Shown here: positions 13,604 through 21,792 of the stretch, piece by piece | How positions within the stretch are numbered: the first letter of the stretch is position 1 | How the letters are laid out: every line of letters begins with the position of its first letter | Source of the DNA: DATGYC01 sp035298385 | GTDB lineage: Bacteria > Bacillota > Sulfobacillia > Symbiobacteriales > Symbiobacteriaceae | Assembly (NCBI GenBank): GCA_035298385.1 | Contig: DATGYC010000088.1 | Coordinates: forward strand, 1-30,787 | Reading direction: 5' to 3' | Length of the DNA: 30,787 nucleotides | Position numbers and translations under genes: made by a program | Notes under the pieces: model-generated | What the model was told of the DNA's origin: nothing | Database searches by the model: none | The model's input: the letters and a program-made list of their open reading frames with translations, nothing else

Positions 13604-15682
13604 ATGCACTTCGCTGAGACCTTCCTCCATTCGGCCTGGGTGATCCTTGCGCTCCCGTTGCTGACCTCGGCCCTGATCGCCGCCTTCGCTCGCTCCCTGC
13701 AGCGTAAGGCCTGGATCTTCGGCACGGGCATGATGCTGGTCGCTCTCTTCTGGTCGATCATGACCTTCATTGCCGTCGCTGGCGGTGGTCATGGCGCGGC
13801 TGAAGCGGCCCACGAGGGCGCCAAGTTCCTGATCGAACCAGCCTGGCACATCCAGTGGGATGCCTGGGGTCAGTTCGGCAGCTACAACATGAAGATGGGC
13901 CTGCAGGTGGACGGACTGACCGCGGTCATGCTGGTCGTCGTCACGCTCGTCTCTGCTTGCGTCCAGACCTACGCCTCCGCCTACTTTGATGGTGGTGAGA
14001 AGCGCTTCACCCGCTTCTACGCGGCGATCAACCTCTTCACCACCGGTATGCTCGGCCTCGTTCTGGCCGACAACCTCTTCCTGCTCCTGGTCTGCTGGGA
14101 GATCATGGGCCTCTGCTCCTACCTCCTGATCGGCCACTGGTACGAGCAGGAGTGGCCGCGGATGGGCCAGATCAAGGCCTTCCTGACCACCCGTGTCGGC
14201 GACGTCGGCATGATGATCGGCATCTTCATCCTCTTCTTCCTGGCCAAGGATCTGACCTGGGTCGGCCTAGCGGAGAAGTTGCCGGAAGTCATCGCTGAGC
14301 ACGGCGCCCTGCTGGGCCTCGGCGCCTTCCTCCTCTTCACGGGTGCGATGGGCAAGTCCGCCCAGTTCCCGCTCCACACCTGGCTACCGGACGCCATGGC
14401 CGGCCCGACCCCAGGCTCCGCCCTGATCCACGCGGCAACGATGGTCGCGGCGGGCGTCTACCTGGTCGGTCGTGCCTTCATGGTCTACGGCAACGCCCCG
14501 GGCTGGGTCCTGGTGGTGGTCGCCTTCATCGGCGCCTTCACCTCGCTCTTCGCCGCCTCGATCGCCACGCTCCGGCATGACATCAAGGAGGTACTCGCGT
14601 ACTCCACGATCTCCCAGCTGGGCTACATGATCATGGCGCTGGGCCTGGGCGGCTGGGCCGCTGGCAACTTCCACATGATGACCCACGCCTTCTTCAAGGC
14701 GCTCCTCTTCTTCGCGGCTGGCTCGGTGATCCACGCGCATCACCACAACCAGTTCCTGCACAAGATGGGCGGCCTGCGCAAGAAGATCCCGATCACCTTT
14801 GCGGTGTGGATGGCCGGTTACCTTGCCCTCGCGGGCTTCCCCGGCTTCTCCGGCTTCTTCTCGAAGGATGAGCTCCTCCTGGCTGCCTGGACGTGGCATC
14901 CGGAGGGGGTCCACATGGCGGGCTGGCTGCTGAAGCTGCCCTTCATCATGGGCCTGACGACCGCCTTCTTGACCGCCTACTACATGACCCGCGCCACGTA
15001 CCTCGCCTTCTTTGGCAAGCCGCGGGATCATCACCTCTACGATCACGCCCACGAGTCCCCCTGGCAGATGTGGGCGCCGATGGCCGTCCTGGCCGTCCTC
15101 TCGGTCTTCTCTGGCTGGGGCTGGGCGGCGCTGCCGAACGAGTGGTTCGGTGGTGAGTGGATGCTCTTCTTCGAGCACCTCTTCCACATGCCTGGCATTG
15201 AGCACGTTGCCGAGGCCTCCGCTGCCCACGCCGTCACGGCGATGGCCACGACGGCTGGTCTGACCGGTATTGGCTTGGGTCTACTCCTTTACAAGGTAGT
15301 CTCTCCCAACACACGTGCAAAGTGGATTTCCGCGGGTAAGCCGATTTACAACCTCGTTCGAAACAAGTACTATGTAGATGAAATCTACAACGTGCTATTT
15401 ATCGAAACCACTAAGGTTCTTTCGAAGGGAATCTCCTGGTTCGATGGTAACGTGGTGGATGCGATTGTAAACGGTTTGGGGAAGGTAGGCACCCAGTTGG
15501 CTGACGCGACGGGCTGGTTTGATAAGACCGTTGTCGACCGCCTTGTGACGATCTGGGCTGACATCTCCCGCGGAATCGCAGCTCAGTTCAAGCGCATGGC
15601 GACGGGCCTTGTACAGCAGTACATGTTGACCCTCGTCATCGTCGTGGTGGCCAGCGTGGTCCTATTCCAGGTTATCAGGTAA
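13604..15682 (+). CDS. nuoL: NADH-quinone oxidoreductase subunit L (antiporter-like)
   Basis: The distal proton-pumping subunit of complex I, 692 residues, MrpA-like. Visible are the VCWEIMGLCSYLLIG helix with its conserved Glu, GKSAQFPLHTWLPDAMAGPT (about residues 251-270, containing the pump Lys and Trp-Leu-Pro-Asp motif), and ALIHAATMVAAGVYLV. The C-terminal lateral helix (about residues 585-660, NKYYVDEIYNVLFIE) and last membrane helix (MLTLVIVVVASVVLF) are present, so the gene is intact. The ATG follows GGAGGGGAGC. Odd: codons for about residues 563-628 are much more AT-rich than the rest of the operon. Confidence 0.97.
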   Translation: MHFAETFLHSAWVILALPLLTSALIAAFARSLQRKAWIFGTGMMLVALFWSIMTFIAVAGGGHGAAEAAHEGAKFLIEPAWHIQWDAWGQFGSYNMKMGLQVDGLTAVMLVVVTLVSACVQTYASAYFDGGEKRFTRFYAAINLFTTGMLGLVLADNLFLLLVCWEIMGLCSYLLIGHWYEQEWPRMGQIKAFLTTRVGDVGMMIGIFILFFLAKDLTWVGLAEKLPEVIAEHGALLGLGAFLLFTGAMGKSAQFPLHTWLPDAMAGPTPGSALIHAATMVAAGVYLVGRAFMVYGNAPGWVLVVVAFIGAFTSLFAASIATLRHDIKEVLAYSTISQLGYMIMALGLGGWAAGNFHMMTHAFFKALLFFAAGSVIHAHHHNQFLHKMGGLRKKIPITFAVWMAGYLALAGFPGFSGFFSKDELLLAAWTWHPEGVHMAGWLLKLPFIMGLTTAFLTAYYMTRATYLAFFGKPRDHHLYDHAHESPWQMWAPMAVLAVLSVFSGWGWAALPNEWFGGEWMLFFEHLFHMPGIEHVAEASAAHAVTAMATTAGLTGIGLGLLLYKVVSPNTRAKWISAGKPIYNLVRNKYYVDEIYNVLFIETTKVLSKGISWFDGNVVDAIVNGLGKVGTQLADATGWFDKTVVDRLVTIWADISRGIAAQFKRMATGLVQQYMLTLVIVVVASVVLFQVIR

Positions 15683-15697
15683 GGAGGCTACCTGGAT

Positions 15698-17212
15698 ATG
15701 CTGTCACTCATCGTATTCGCTCCTATGGCGATGGCCCTCCTGATGCTCTTCGTCCCGAAGACACAGGAGAAGCTGCTCTTCATCCTGGCCGGAATCGGCT
15801 CCCTGATCCCGCTCGTGGCGACCCTTCCGCTCCTAGCCGGCTGGTCCGGCGCCGCGGTTTCCACGGAGACCTACGCCAAGGGAATGCGCTTCGTCGAGCA
15901 CTTTAACTGGATCCCGAAGGTCGGCGTCAGCTACACCTTCGGTGTCGACGGGTTCGCGATCACCATGATCGCCCTCTCCGTTCTGCTCTTCCCGATCGCC
16001 ATCCTGGCGTCGTACGGCTACATCAAGACCCGGGTGAAGGATTATCTGATCCTCCTCCTGATCCTGATGACCGGCACCAACGGTGTCTTCTCGGCCCTTG
16101 ACTTCATCCTGTTCTATGTCTTCTGGGAGATCGTGCTCCTGCCGATGTACTTCCTGATCGGCATCTGGGGCGGCGCTCGCCGTGAGTACGCTGCGATCAA
16201 GTTCTTCATCTACACCCTCGTTGGCTCGGTTGTGATGCTGGTCGGCGCCATCTACCTGTACCTGCAGGCTGGCGGCACCTCCTTCAACATCCTCGAGCTG
16301 GCGACTAAGACCTCGCAGCTGCCGGTCACCGGCCTGACCACCTTCGCCTTCTTCGCCCTGGTGGTTGGCTTTGCGGTTAAGGTCCCGATGTTCCCGTTCC
16401 ACACCTGGCTGCCCGACGCTCACGTTGAGGCGCCGACCCCGATCTCGATGCTGCTGGCCGGCATCCTCCTGAAGCTCGGCTCCTACGCCATGATCCGGAT
16501 CTCGCATCCGCTTCTGCCGCAGGTCGCCAAGCAGTATGCTTGGGTTCTCTTCGCCCTCGGTGTTGCCGGCATCCTGTATGCCGCCCTCGCCGCCATGGCG
16601 CAGAAGGACTTCAAGAAGCAGGTCGCTTACTCGTCCGTCAACCACATGGGCTTCTTCGTGATCGCCCTCTCGGCCGCTTCCATCCTGCCCCGGGATATGG
16701 CCGAGGTCGCCCTGCAGGGCGGCTACATCGTCACGATCGCCCATGGTATCATCTCGCCCATCTTCTTCTTCGCCGTCGGTATGTTCTACGAGCGGACCCA
16801 CACTCGTGACCTCGGCAAGCTGGGTGGCATGTTCGTCACCATCCCGGTCGTCTCGTTCATGACCGCCTTCGTCGCCTTCGCTAACCTGGGTCTCCCGGGC
16901 CTGGCCGGCTTCATCGGCGAGTTCATCACCCTGACTGGCGTCTACCCGGCCTACGGCCTCTGGGTCCTGGTCGCTGGTGCTGGCCTGGTCATCACCGCTG
17001 CGTGGCACCTGCTCACCATGCGGAACGTCCTCCTCGGCGAGGGCAAGAAGGAGTACGCGGGCCTGCCCGACGTGACCACCAAGGAGAAGCTGATCTTCGC
17101 CCCGCTCGCCGTCCTGACCGTCCTCTTCGGCGTCTGGCCGGCCCCGATCATGAACCTGCTGCATGACGCTGTTCAGACGCTCTCGCAGGTGATTGCTCTG
17201 GGAGGGAAGTAA
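15698..17212 (+). CDS. nuoM: NADH-quinone oxidoreductase subunit M (antiporter-like)
   Basis: Proton-pumping membrane subunit of 504 residues with about 14 transmembrane helices. Diagnostic segments are FYVFWEIVLLPMYFLIG (about residues 142-158, with the pump glutamate), VKVPMFPFHTWLPDAHVEAP (about 227-246, with the key Lys), and KKQVAYSSVNHMGFFVIAL (about 306-324). These fit NuoM rather than NuoN or NuoL. The ATG follows TAAGGAGGCTACC. It ends one base before the chosen nuoN start. Confidence 0.97.
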   Translation: MLSLIVFAPMAMALLMLFVPKTQEKLLFILAGIGSLIPLVATLPLLAGWSGAAVSTETYAKGMRFVEHFNWIPKVGVSYTFGVDGFAITMIALSVLLFPIAILASYGYIKTRVKDYLILLLILMTGTNGVFSALDFILFYVFWEIVLLPMYFLIGIWGGARREYAAIKFFIYTLVGSVVMLVGAIYLYLQAGGTSFNILELATKTSQLPVTGLTTFAFFALVVGFAVKVPMFPFHTWLPDAHVEAPTPISMLLAGILLKLGSYAMIRISHPLLPQVAKQYAWVLFALGVAGILYAALAAMAQKDFKKQVAYSSVNHMGFFVIALSAASILPRDMAEVALQGGYIVTIAHGIISPIFFFAVGMFYERTHTRDLGKLGGMFVTIPVVSFMTAFVAFANLGLPGLAGFIGEFITLTGVYPAYGLWVLVAGAGLVITAAWHLLTMRNVLLGEGKKEYAGLPDVTTKEKLIFAPLAVLTVLFGVWPAPIMNLLHDAVQTLSQVIALGGK

Positions 17213-17213
17213 G

Positions 17214-18734
17214 TTGGGTGGCTTTGACTGGTCTTCGGTCGTAAAGCCCAACTACATCGTTCTTCTGCCGATCCTGACCCTCGTGGTCTGGAACCTGTGC
17301 GTTACCGTGCTGGATCTCTACTTCAAGGAGAAGCGCGTTCTGGTCTGGACCTCCCTGGCCGGTGTGTTGCTCAGCATGGTCGCCGTTTGGTTCGTCGCTA
17401 CGGATGGGGCCGTCTCAACGGCCCTCTCCAGCGGCAAGCCGCTCGAGGTTTTCGGCCGGATGATCGTTGCAGATGGGTTCACCTTCTTCATGCAGGCTGT
17501 GATCCTGGGCATTGTCGCCCTGGTTCACATCTTCTCGATCGACTACGTCGAGAAGTACTTCCCCAAGGCCTACCTGGAGTTCTACCAGGTGGTGATGGCC
17601 GCAACGCTCGGCATGCTCCTGATGGTCTCTTCGCGTGACCTGCTGACGATCTACGTCGGCCTGGAGCTCTCCTCGATCTCTTCGTACGTCCTGGCCGGCA
17701 TGCTCCGGAAGGATGCGAAGTCGAACGAGGCGGGTATGAAGTACTTCCTCAACGGTGCACTGGCTTCGGCCGTCCTGCTCTTCGGCCTCTCGCTGGTCTA
17801 TGGCGCCACCGGCTCGACCAACCTGGTCGATGTCGCCTCCGCCATCACCGGCAAGCTGGCCATGACGGACGCTAACTGGATGCCGCTCCTCGTCACCGGT
17901 ACCATCTTCATGGCCGGCGGCTTCGCCTTCAAGATCTCGGCTGCCCCGATGCACTTCTGGGCGCCCGACGTCTACGAGGGCTCCCCGACCCCGGTCACTG
18001 GCTTCTTCTCGGTCGCCCCGAAGGGCGCCGCCTTCGCCGCCATCGTCCGCATCTTCGTCATCGGCTTCGGCGCCTCGGCGCTGGCTGAGCGCTGGTCGCT
18101 GATCTGGGCCGTCCTGGCTGCCGCCTCGATGTTCATCGGCAACCTGACCGCCCTGATGCAGCAGAACGTCAAGCGCATGATGGCCTACTCCTCGATCGCC
18201 CAGGCCGGCTATATTCTGGTCGGCGTGGTCGCCTCGGGTGGGCTGAAGGACGGCAAGGGCGTCGCTGCGGTTCTCTTCTACATCCTGGGCTACGCCGTGA
18301 CGAACCTGGGCATCTTCGCTGTTCTGACTCACCTGGATCAGACCGAGGGCGCCCAGACGATCGCGGACCTGAAGGGCCTGGCCACCCGGAGCCCGCTCTA
18401 CGGCTGGTTCCTCTTCCTCTGCTTCATCTCGCTGGTCGGCATCCCGCCGACGGCCGGCTTCTTCGGCAAGCTCTGGCTCTTCCAGGCTGCCGTCGACGGC
18501 GGTTATGTCTGGCTCGCCCTCTGCGTGGCGTTCAACTCGGCGATCTCGGTCGGTTACTACTACGCCGTCGTCAAGGCGATGTTCCTCGAGAAGTCGGAGA
18601 AGGAAGCCGTCAAGGCGCCTGCGCCGACTGCTCTGGCGGTCGTTATCTCCGCCATCGGCATCGTCCTCGTCGGCCTCCTCTCGCAGCCCTTCATCAGCTA
18701 CGCCACCGAAGCGGCGGCGCACCTGATCAAGTAA
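17214..18734 (+). CDS. nuoN: NADH-quinone oxidoreductase subunit N (antiporter-like)
   Basis: Third antiporter-like pump subunit, 506 residues, and last gene of the operon. Marks are LTIYVGLELSSISSYVLAG (with the pump Glu), FAFKISAAPMHFWAPDVYEG (with the key Lys, then the Trp-Ala-Pro-Asp-Val-Tyr-Glu-Gly that separates NuoN from NuoM), and QNVKRMMAYSSIAQAGYIL. The start is placed at TTG 17214, one base after the nuoM stop and about 5 bases after GGGAGGGAAG. An in-frame TTG at 17193 would overlap nuoM and place the ribosome site inside the coding region. Confidence 0.95.
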   Translation: MGGFDWSSVVKPNYIVLLPILTLVVWNLCVTVLDLYFKEKRVLVWTSLAGVLLSMVAVWFVATDGAVSTALSSGKPLEVFGRMIVADGFTFFMQAVILGIVALVHIFSIDYVEKYFPKAYLEFYQVVMAATLGMLLMVSSRDLLTIYVGLELSSISSYVLAGMLRKDAKSNEAGMKYFLNGALASAVLLFGLSLVYGATGSTNLVDVASAITGKLAMTDANWMPLLVTGTIFMAGGFAFKISAAPMHFWAPDVYEGSPTPVTGFFSVAPKGAAFAAIVRIFVIGFGASALAERWSLIWAVLAAASMFIGNLTALMQQNVKRMMAYSSIAQAGYILVGVVASGGLKDGKGVAAVLFYILGYAVTNLGIFAVLTHLDQTEGAQTIADLKGLATRSPLYGWFLFLCFISLVGIPPTAGFFGKLWLFQAAVDGGYVWLALCVAFNSAISVGYYYAVVKAMFLEKSEKEAVKAPAPTALAVVISAIGIVLVGLLSQPFISYATEAAAHLIK

Positions 18735-18742
18735 GCGCAAAG

Positions 18743-18778
18743 AAGAACCCCGGTGGTCAAATGACCATCGGGGTTCTT
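18743..18778 (+). terminator. Terminator of the nuo operon
   Basis: AAGAACCCCGGTGGTCA (18743-18759) pairs with TGACCATCGGGGTTCTT (18762-18778): a 17-bp stem with one wobble pair, ending in TTCTTGCTTGT. It starts 8 bases after the nuoN stop. Confidence 0.85.
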
Positions 18779-18780
18779 GC

Positions 18781-18809
18781 TTGTGCTGGTTCAGTCACCG
18801 TGATACGAT
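18781..18809 (+). promoter_or_regulatory. Possible promoter of the SNF2-SWIM pair
   Basis: TTGTGC (18781-18786), 17-base spacer, TACGAT (18804-18809), about 40 bases before the start. It is a weak match (3/6 and 4/6) but the only candidate after the nuo terminator. Confidence 0.4.
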
Positions 18810-18847
18810 AACCTCGAATTTTCCTAGAGCTACAGGAGGGAGATCCC

Positions 18848-21781
18848 GTGTACCCAGTTCAAGGCACCTTCGTTCCCACTGGCGCGACCGGATTCTTCTT
18901 CTTGTGGGCGATCGATCCGGGCGCCGCCCTCCCCGCCACGGGGCGGGTGCCAAAGCCCCATCCCGCCGCCCGCACCGCAGAGGAGCTTCTCTCGCTGGTC
19001 AAGGGGATCGCTCAGGTTAACACGACGGCGCTCGTCCTCACCCTGCCGGCCGAGAATGGCCTCCGCCAAGTAAAGGTACCGGGGTTGCTCCTCACGCCGG
19101 CTAGTGCGGTGACCTGGTTGATCGACCTACCGGAACGCTTTACGCAGACGGGTCACCAGCCAGCCCAGAGCTTGCGGGCCTTCGCTGCGGCAGCCAAGCT
19201 CCTCCTTGAGCGCCTGGGCCGCGGGCAATTCTATCCGGCACTGTGGCGTGAGGCGGGCGTCCTAACCAGTGGTTGGGCCCTCGCCGCTCCCGAGCCGGCA
19301 GAGGCCGAGCGACTCCATAAACTAAGCGAGGCACTTCCGGATCTCTGTCGGGCGATCGTCCCGCCGGACCGCGACCCCGCCCGCTACCAGCCATTGCCGG
19401 GCGCCCTGTTGCTCGACCGGTTCTTCCGTTCCGCCGCCTCCGGCCTCGCCGCCACCTTTCTGCCCTCGGCGCCCCCTGTTCATGGCCCGCAGAGCGCCGC
19501 TCAACACTGGCTCCATGCCCTCAGAGGTGAAGGCGACCTGCCACCCGGATTGCGGGACGCCGAAGTGCTGGAGGCAGCCGTTGCGGCCTGGAGTACCCCA
19601 GTCAGTACCACGCAGAGCCAGACGGCACTCCGCTCTGGTCTCCGCCTCCATCCGCCTGAGGAGACGAGCCAGGGTTGGACGGTCGAGTTGATCTTGCAGA
19701 CCCAGGATGTTCCGCCAGAGACGATTCCAGCAACCACTGCTTGGGCCAACCTGGGGCGGGAGTTGGTCGTGGGCGCCCACCGGTTCGTCAGCGCTGAACA
19801 GCGCCTCTTGCAGGACCTGCCAGCACTCGTACGCCTCTGCCCGCAACTGGCGCCACTCTTGGGGCAGGGCGCCCCGGCCACCCTGGCTCTAGATGAGGGG
19901 GAGGTCGTCCAATTCCTTCAGGAAGGGGCGACAGCCTTGCAGGAGGCAGGCTTCGCCGTGCAACTGCCAGCCGGGCTCGTCCGCGGCGGCCGGCTCGCCA
20001 CCCAGATGCACCTGCGTGGTAGCGGGAGTAGCGGTTTCGGCCTCAATCAGCTCGTGCAGGTCGATTGGTCACTGGCCTTAGGCGACCAGTCGCTCAGCCT
20101 CGAGGAGTTGGCTCACCTAGCCAAACAGAAGCGCGCCCTGGTCCAGATCGGCAATCGCTGGGTCGAGATCGATCCGGCGGCGATCACAGCCGCCCTACGT
20201 CGGCTCGAGCCATACAAGGAGCAGATCCCCCTGGGCGAGGCCCTGCGCCTCTCGCCGGAGTTGGAGTCGCTCTCCGCTGATGGCTGGGTGGCCGATCTAC
20301 TCGACCGTCTGCGCCAGCCCGCTACGATCGAGTCCGTTCCGACGCCGCGGGGGCTACAGGGTGAACTCCGCCCGTACCAGCAGCGTGGTCTGGACTGGCT
20401 TGCCTTCTTACGCCGCTTCGGCCTGGGCGCTTGCTTGGCTGACGATATGGGCCTGGGCAAGACGATCCAGTTGATCGCTCTGCTCCTGCATGAACGCGAG
20501 AGCGGGCTGACGGATCGGCCTAGCCTACTGGTCGCTCCTGTCTCCTTGATTGGCAACTGGCGACGCGAGGTGGCACGCTTCGCCCCCCATCTGAGGCTCT
20601 TGGTCCATCACGGACAGAACCGGCTGGATGCGGAGCGCTTCGCCGCACAAGCCGAGCAGTATGACCTGATCCTGACCACCTACTCCCTGCTCGCCCGGGA
20701 TGAGGAGGTGCTCGCCGCTGTCCCGTGGGCGGGAATCGTCGCCGACGAAGCGCAGAACATCAAGAACCCCGCCACCCAGCAGGCGGCAGCGATCCGGCGA
20801 CTGCAGGCGGATTACCGGGTCGCCCTGACAGGTACGCCGGTCGAAAATCACTTGGGCGACCTCTGGTCCCTCTTCAGCTTCCTCAACCCGGGATTGTTGG
20901 GCTCCCAGGAGGAGTTCCGCCGCCGCTACGCCGCACCGATTGAGCGCTACCGAGACCAGGAGGCGACCACGCAACTTCGCCAGCAGATCGGCCCGTTGAT
21001 CCTGCGCCGCCTGAAGTCCGATCCGACGATCGTTGCTGACCTGCCTGAGAAGTTGGAGAACCGGGTGGTCACAAATCTGACCCTAGAGCAGGCCGCTCTC
21101 TATGAGGCGGTCGTTCAGGAGACGCTGGAACGGGTAGCCGCTGCGGAGGGGATTCAGCGCCACGGGGCGATTCTGGCGGGACTTACCCGATTGAAGCAGA
21201 TCTGCAACCACCCGGCAACGGTTACGCAGGAGTCAGCGGGCGCCCTCGCCGGCCGGAGCGGCAAACTCGACCGCCTCGTCGAGATGCTGGAGGAGGTCGT
21301 GGCGGAGGGGGACCGAGCGCTCCTCTTCACCCAGTTCCCGCGCTTCGGCGTACGAATCGCTGCCCATCTCGCCCAGCGGCTCCGCTGTGAGGTGCTGGCC
21401 CTGGACGGCTCAACCCCGGCGCCCGAGCGGGAGCGCCGAATCGCCCGCTTCCAGGCTGGGGAGGCGCCGTTGTTCCTCCTTTCACTGAAGGCCGGTGGTG
21501 TTGGCCTGAACCTGACCGCTGCCAACCACGTCTTCCACATTGACCGTTGGTGGAACCCGGCCGTTGAGGAGCAGGCGACCGATCGGGCGCACCGGATCGG
21601 TCAGGAGCGGACCGTCATGGTCCACAAATTGGTGACCGCTGGAACCTTGGAAGAGCGGATTGACGCACTTCTGGCCGAGAAGCGCCAACTCGCGGCAGAG
21701 GTCATCGGAGCCGGAGAGGACTGGTTAGGCCACCTCTCGACCGAACAACTGCGTGAACTGATCCGACTGGAACAGGAGTGA
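18848..21781 (+). CDS. SNF2-family DEAD/DEAH helicase (HepA/YwqA-like)
   Basis: A 977-residue ATP-dependent DNA translocase. The first 500 residues are the poorly conserved N-terminal region seen in bacterial HepA-type SNF2 proteins. The motor starts at about residue 500 (GELRPYQQRGLDWL). Motif I is DDMGLGKT with K538; motif II is DEAQ at 633-636; motif III is ALTGTPVENHL. The C-terminal helicase domain has LDGSTPAPERE, SLKAGGVGLNLTAANHV and the closing ATDRAHRIGQERTV (about 912-925). The GTG start follows CAGGAGGGA by 7 bases. It is followed at 11 bases by a SWIM-domain gene, the same partnership as ywqA-ywqB in Bacillus subtilis, so the two probably act together on DNA. The precise role, perhaps repair or transcription-coupled remodelling, is unknown. 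Confidence 0.93.
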   Translation: MYPVQGTFVPTGATGFFFLWAIDPGAALPATGRVPKPHPAARTAEELLSLVKGIAQVNTTALVLTLPAENGLRQVKVPGLLLTPASAVTWLIDLPERFTQTGHQPAQSLRAFAAAAKLLLERLGRGQFYPALWREAGVLTSGWALAAPEPAEAERLHKLSEALPDLCRAIVPPDRDPARYQPLPGALLLDRFFRSAASGLAATFLPSAPPVHGPQSAAQHWLHALRGEGDLPPGLRDAEVLEAAVAAWSTPVSTTQSQTALRSGLRLHPPEETSQGWTVELILQTQDVPPETIPATTAWANLGRELVVGAHRFVSAEQRLLQDLPALVRLCPQLAPLLGQGAPATLALDEGEVVQFLQEGATALQEAGFAVQLPAGLVRGGRLATQMHLRGSGSSGFGLNQLVQVDWSLALGDQSLSLEELAHLAKQKRALVQIGNRWVEIDPAAITAALRRLEPYKEQIPLGEALRLSPELESLSADGWVADLLDRLRQPATIESVPTPRGLQGELRPYQQRGLDWLAFLRRFGLGACLADDMGLGKTIQLIALLLHERESGLTDRPSLLVAPVSLIGNWRREVARFAPHLRLLVHHGQNRLDAERFAAQAEQYDLILTTYSLLARDEEVLAAVPWAGIVADEAQNIKNPATQQAAAIRRLQADYRVALTGTPVENHLGDLWSLFSFLNPGLLGSQEEFRRRYAAPIERYRDQEATTQLRQQIGPLILRRLKSDPTIVADLPEKLENRVVTNLTLEQAALYEAVVQETLERVAAAEGIQRHGAILAGLTRLKQICNHPATVTQESAGALAGRSGKLDRLVEMLEEVVAEGDRALLFTQFPRFGVRIAAHLAQRLRCEVLALDGSTPAPERERRIARFQAGEAPLFLLSLKAGGVGLNLTAANHVFHIDRWWNPAVEEQATDRAHRIGQERTVMVHKLVTAGTLEERIDALLAEKRQLAAEVIGAGEDWLGHLSTEQLRELIRLEQE

Positions 21782-21792
21782 GGTGAGCGGCG

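Noticed and set aside
17193..17213. Upstream TTG start for nuoN
   Set aside because: It would overlap the nuoM end, and the GGGAGGGAAG ribosome site fits the TTG at 17214.
9683..18740. Long open frames on the minus strand under nuoD, nuoH, nuoL, nuoM and nuoN (up to 472 codons)
   Set aside because: They are antisense shadows produced by the strong G/C third-position bias of the nuo genes. Their translations are Asp/Glu/Arg/His-rich with no family resemblance or ribosome sites.
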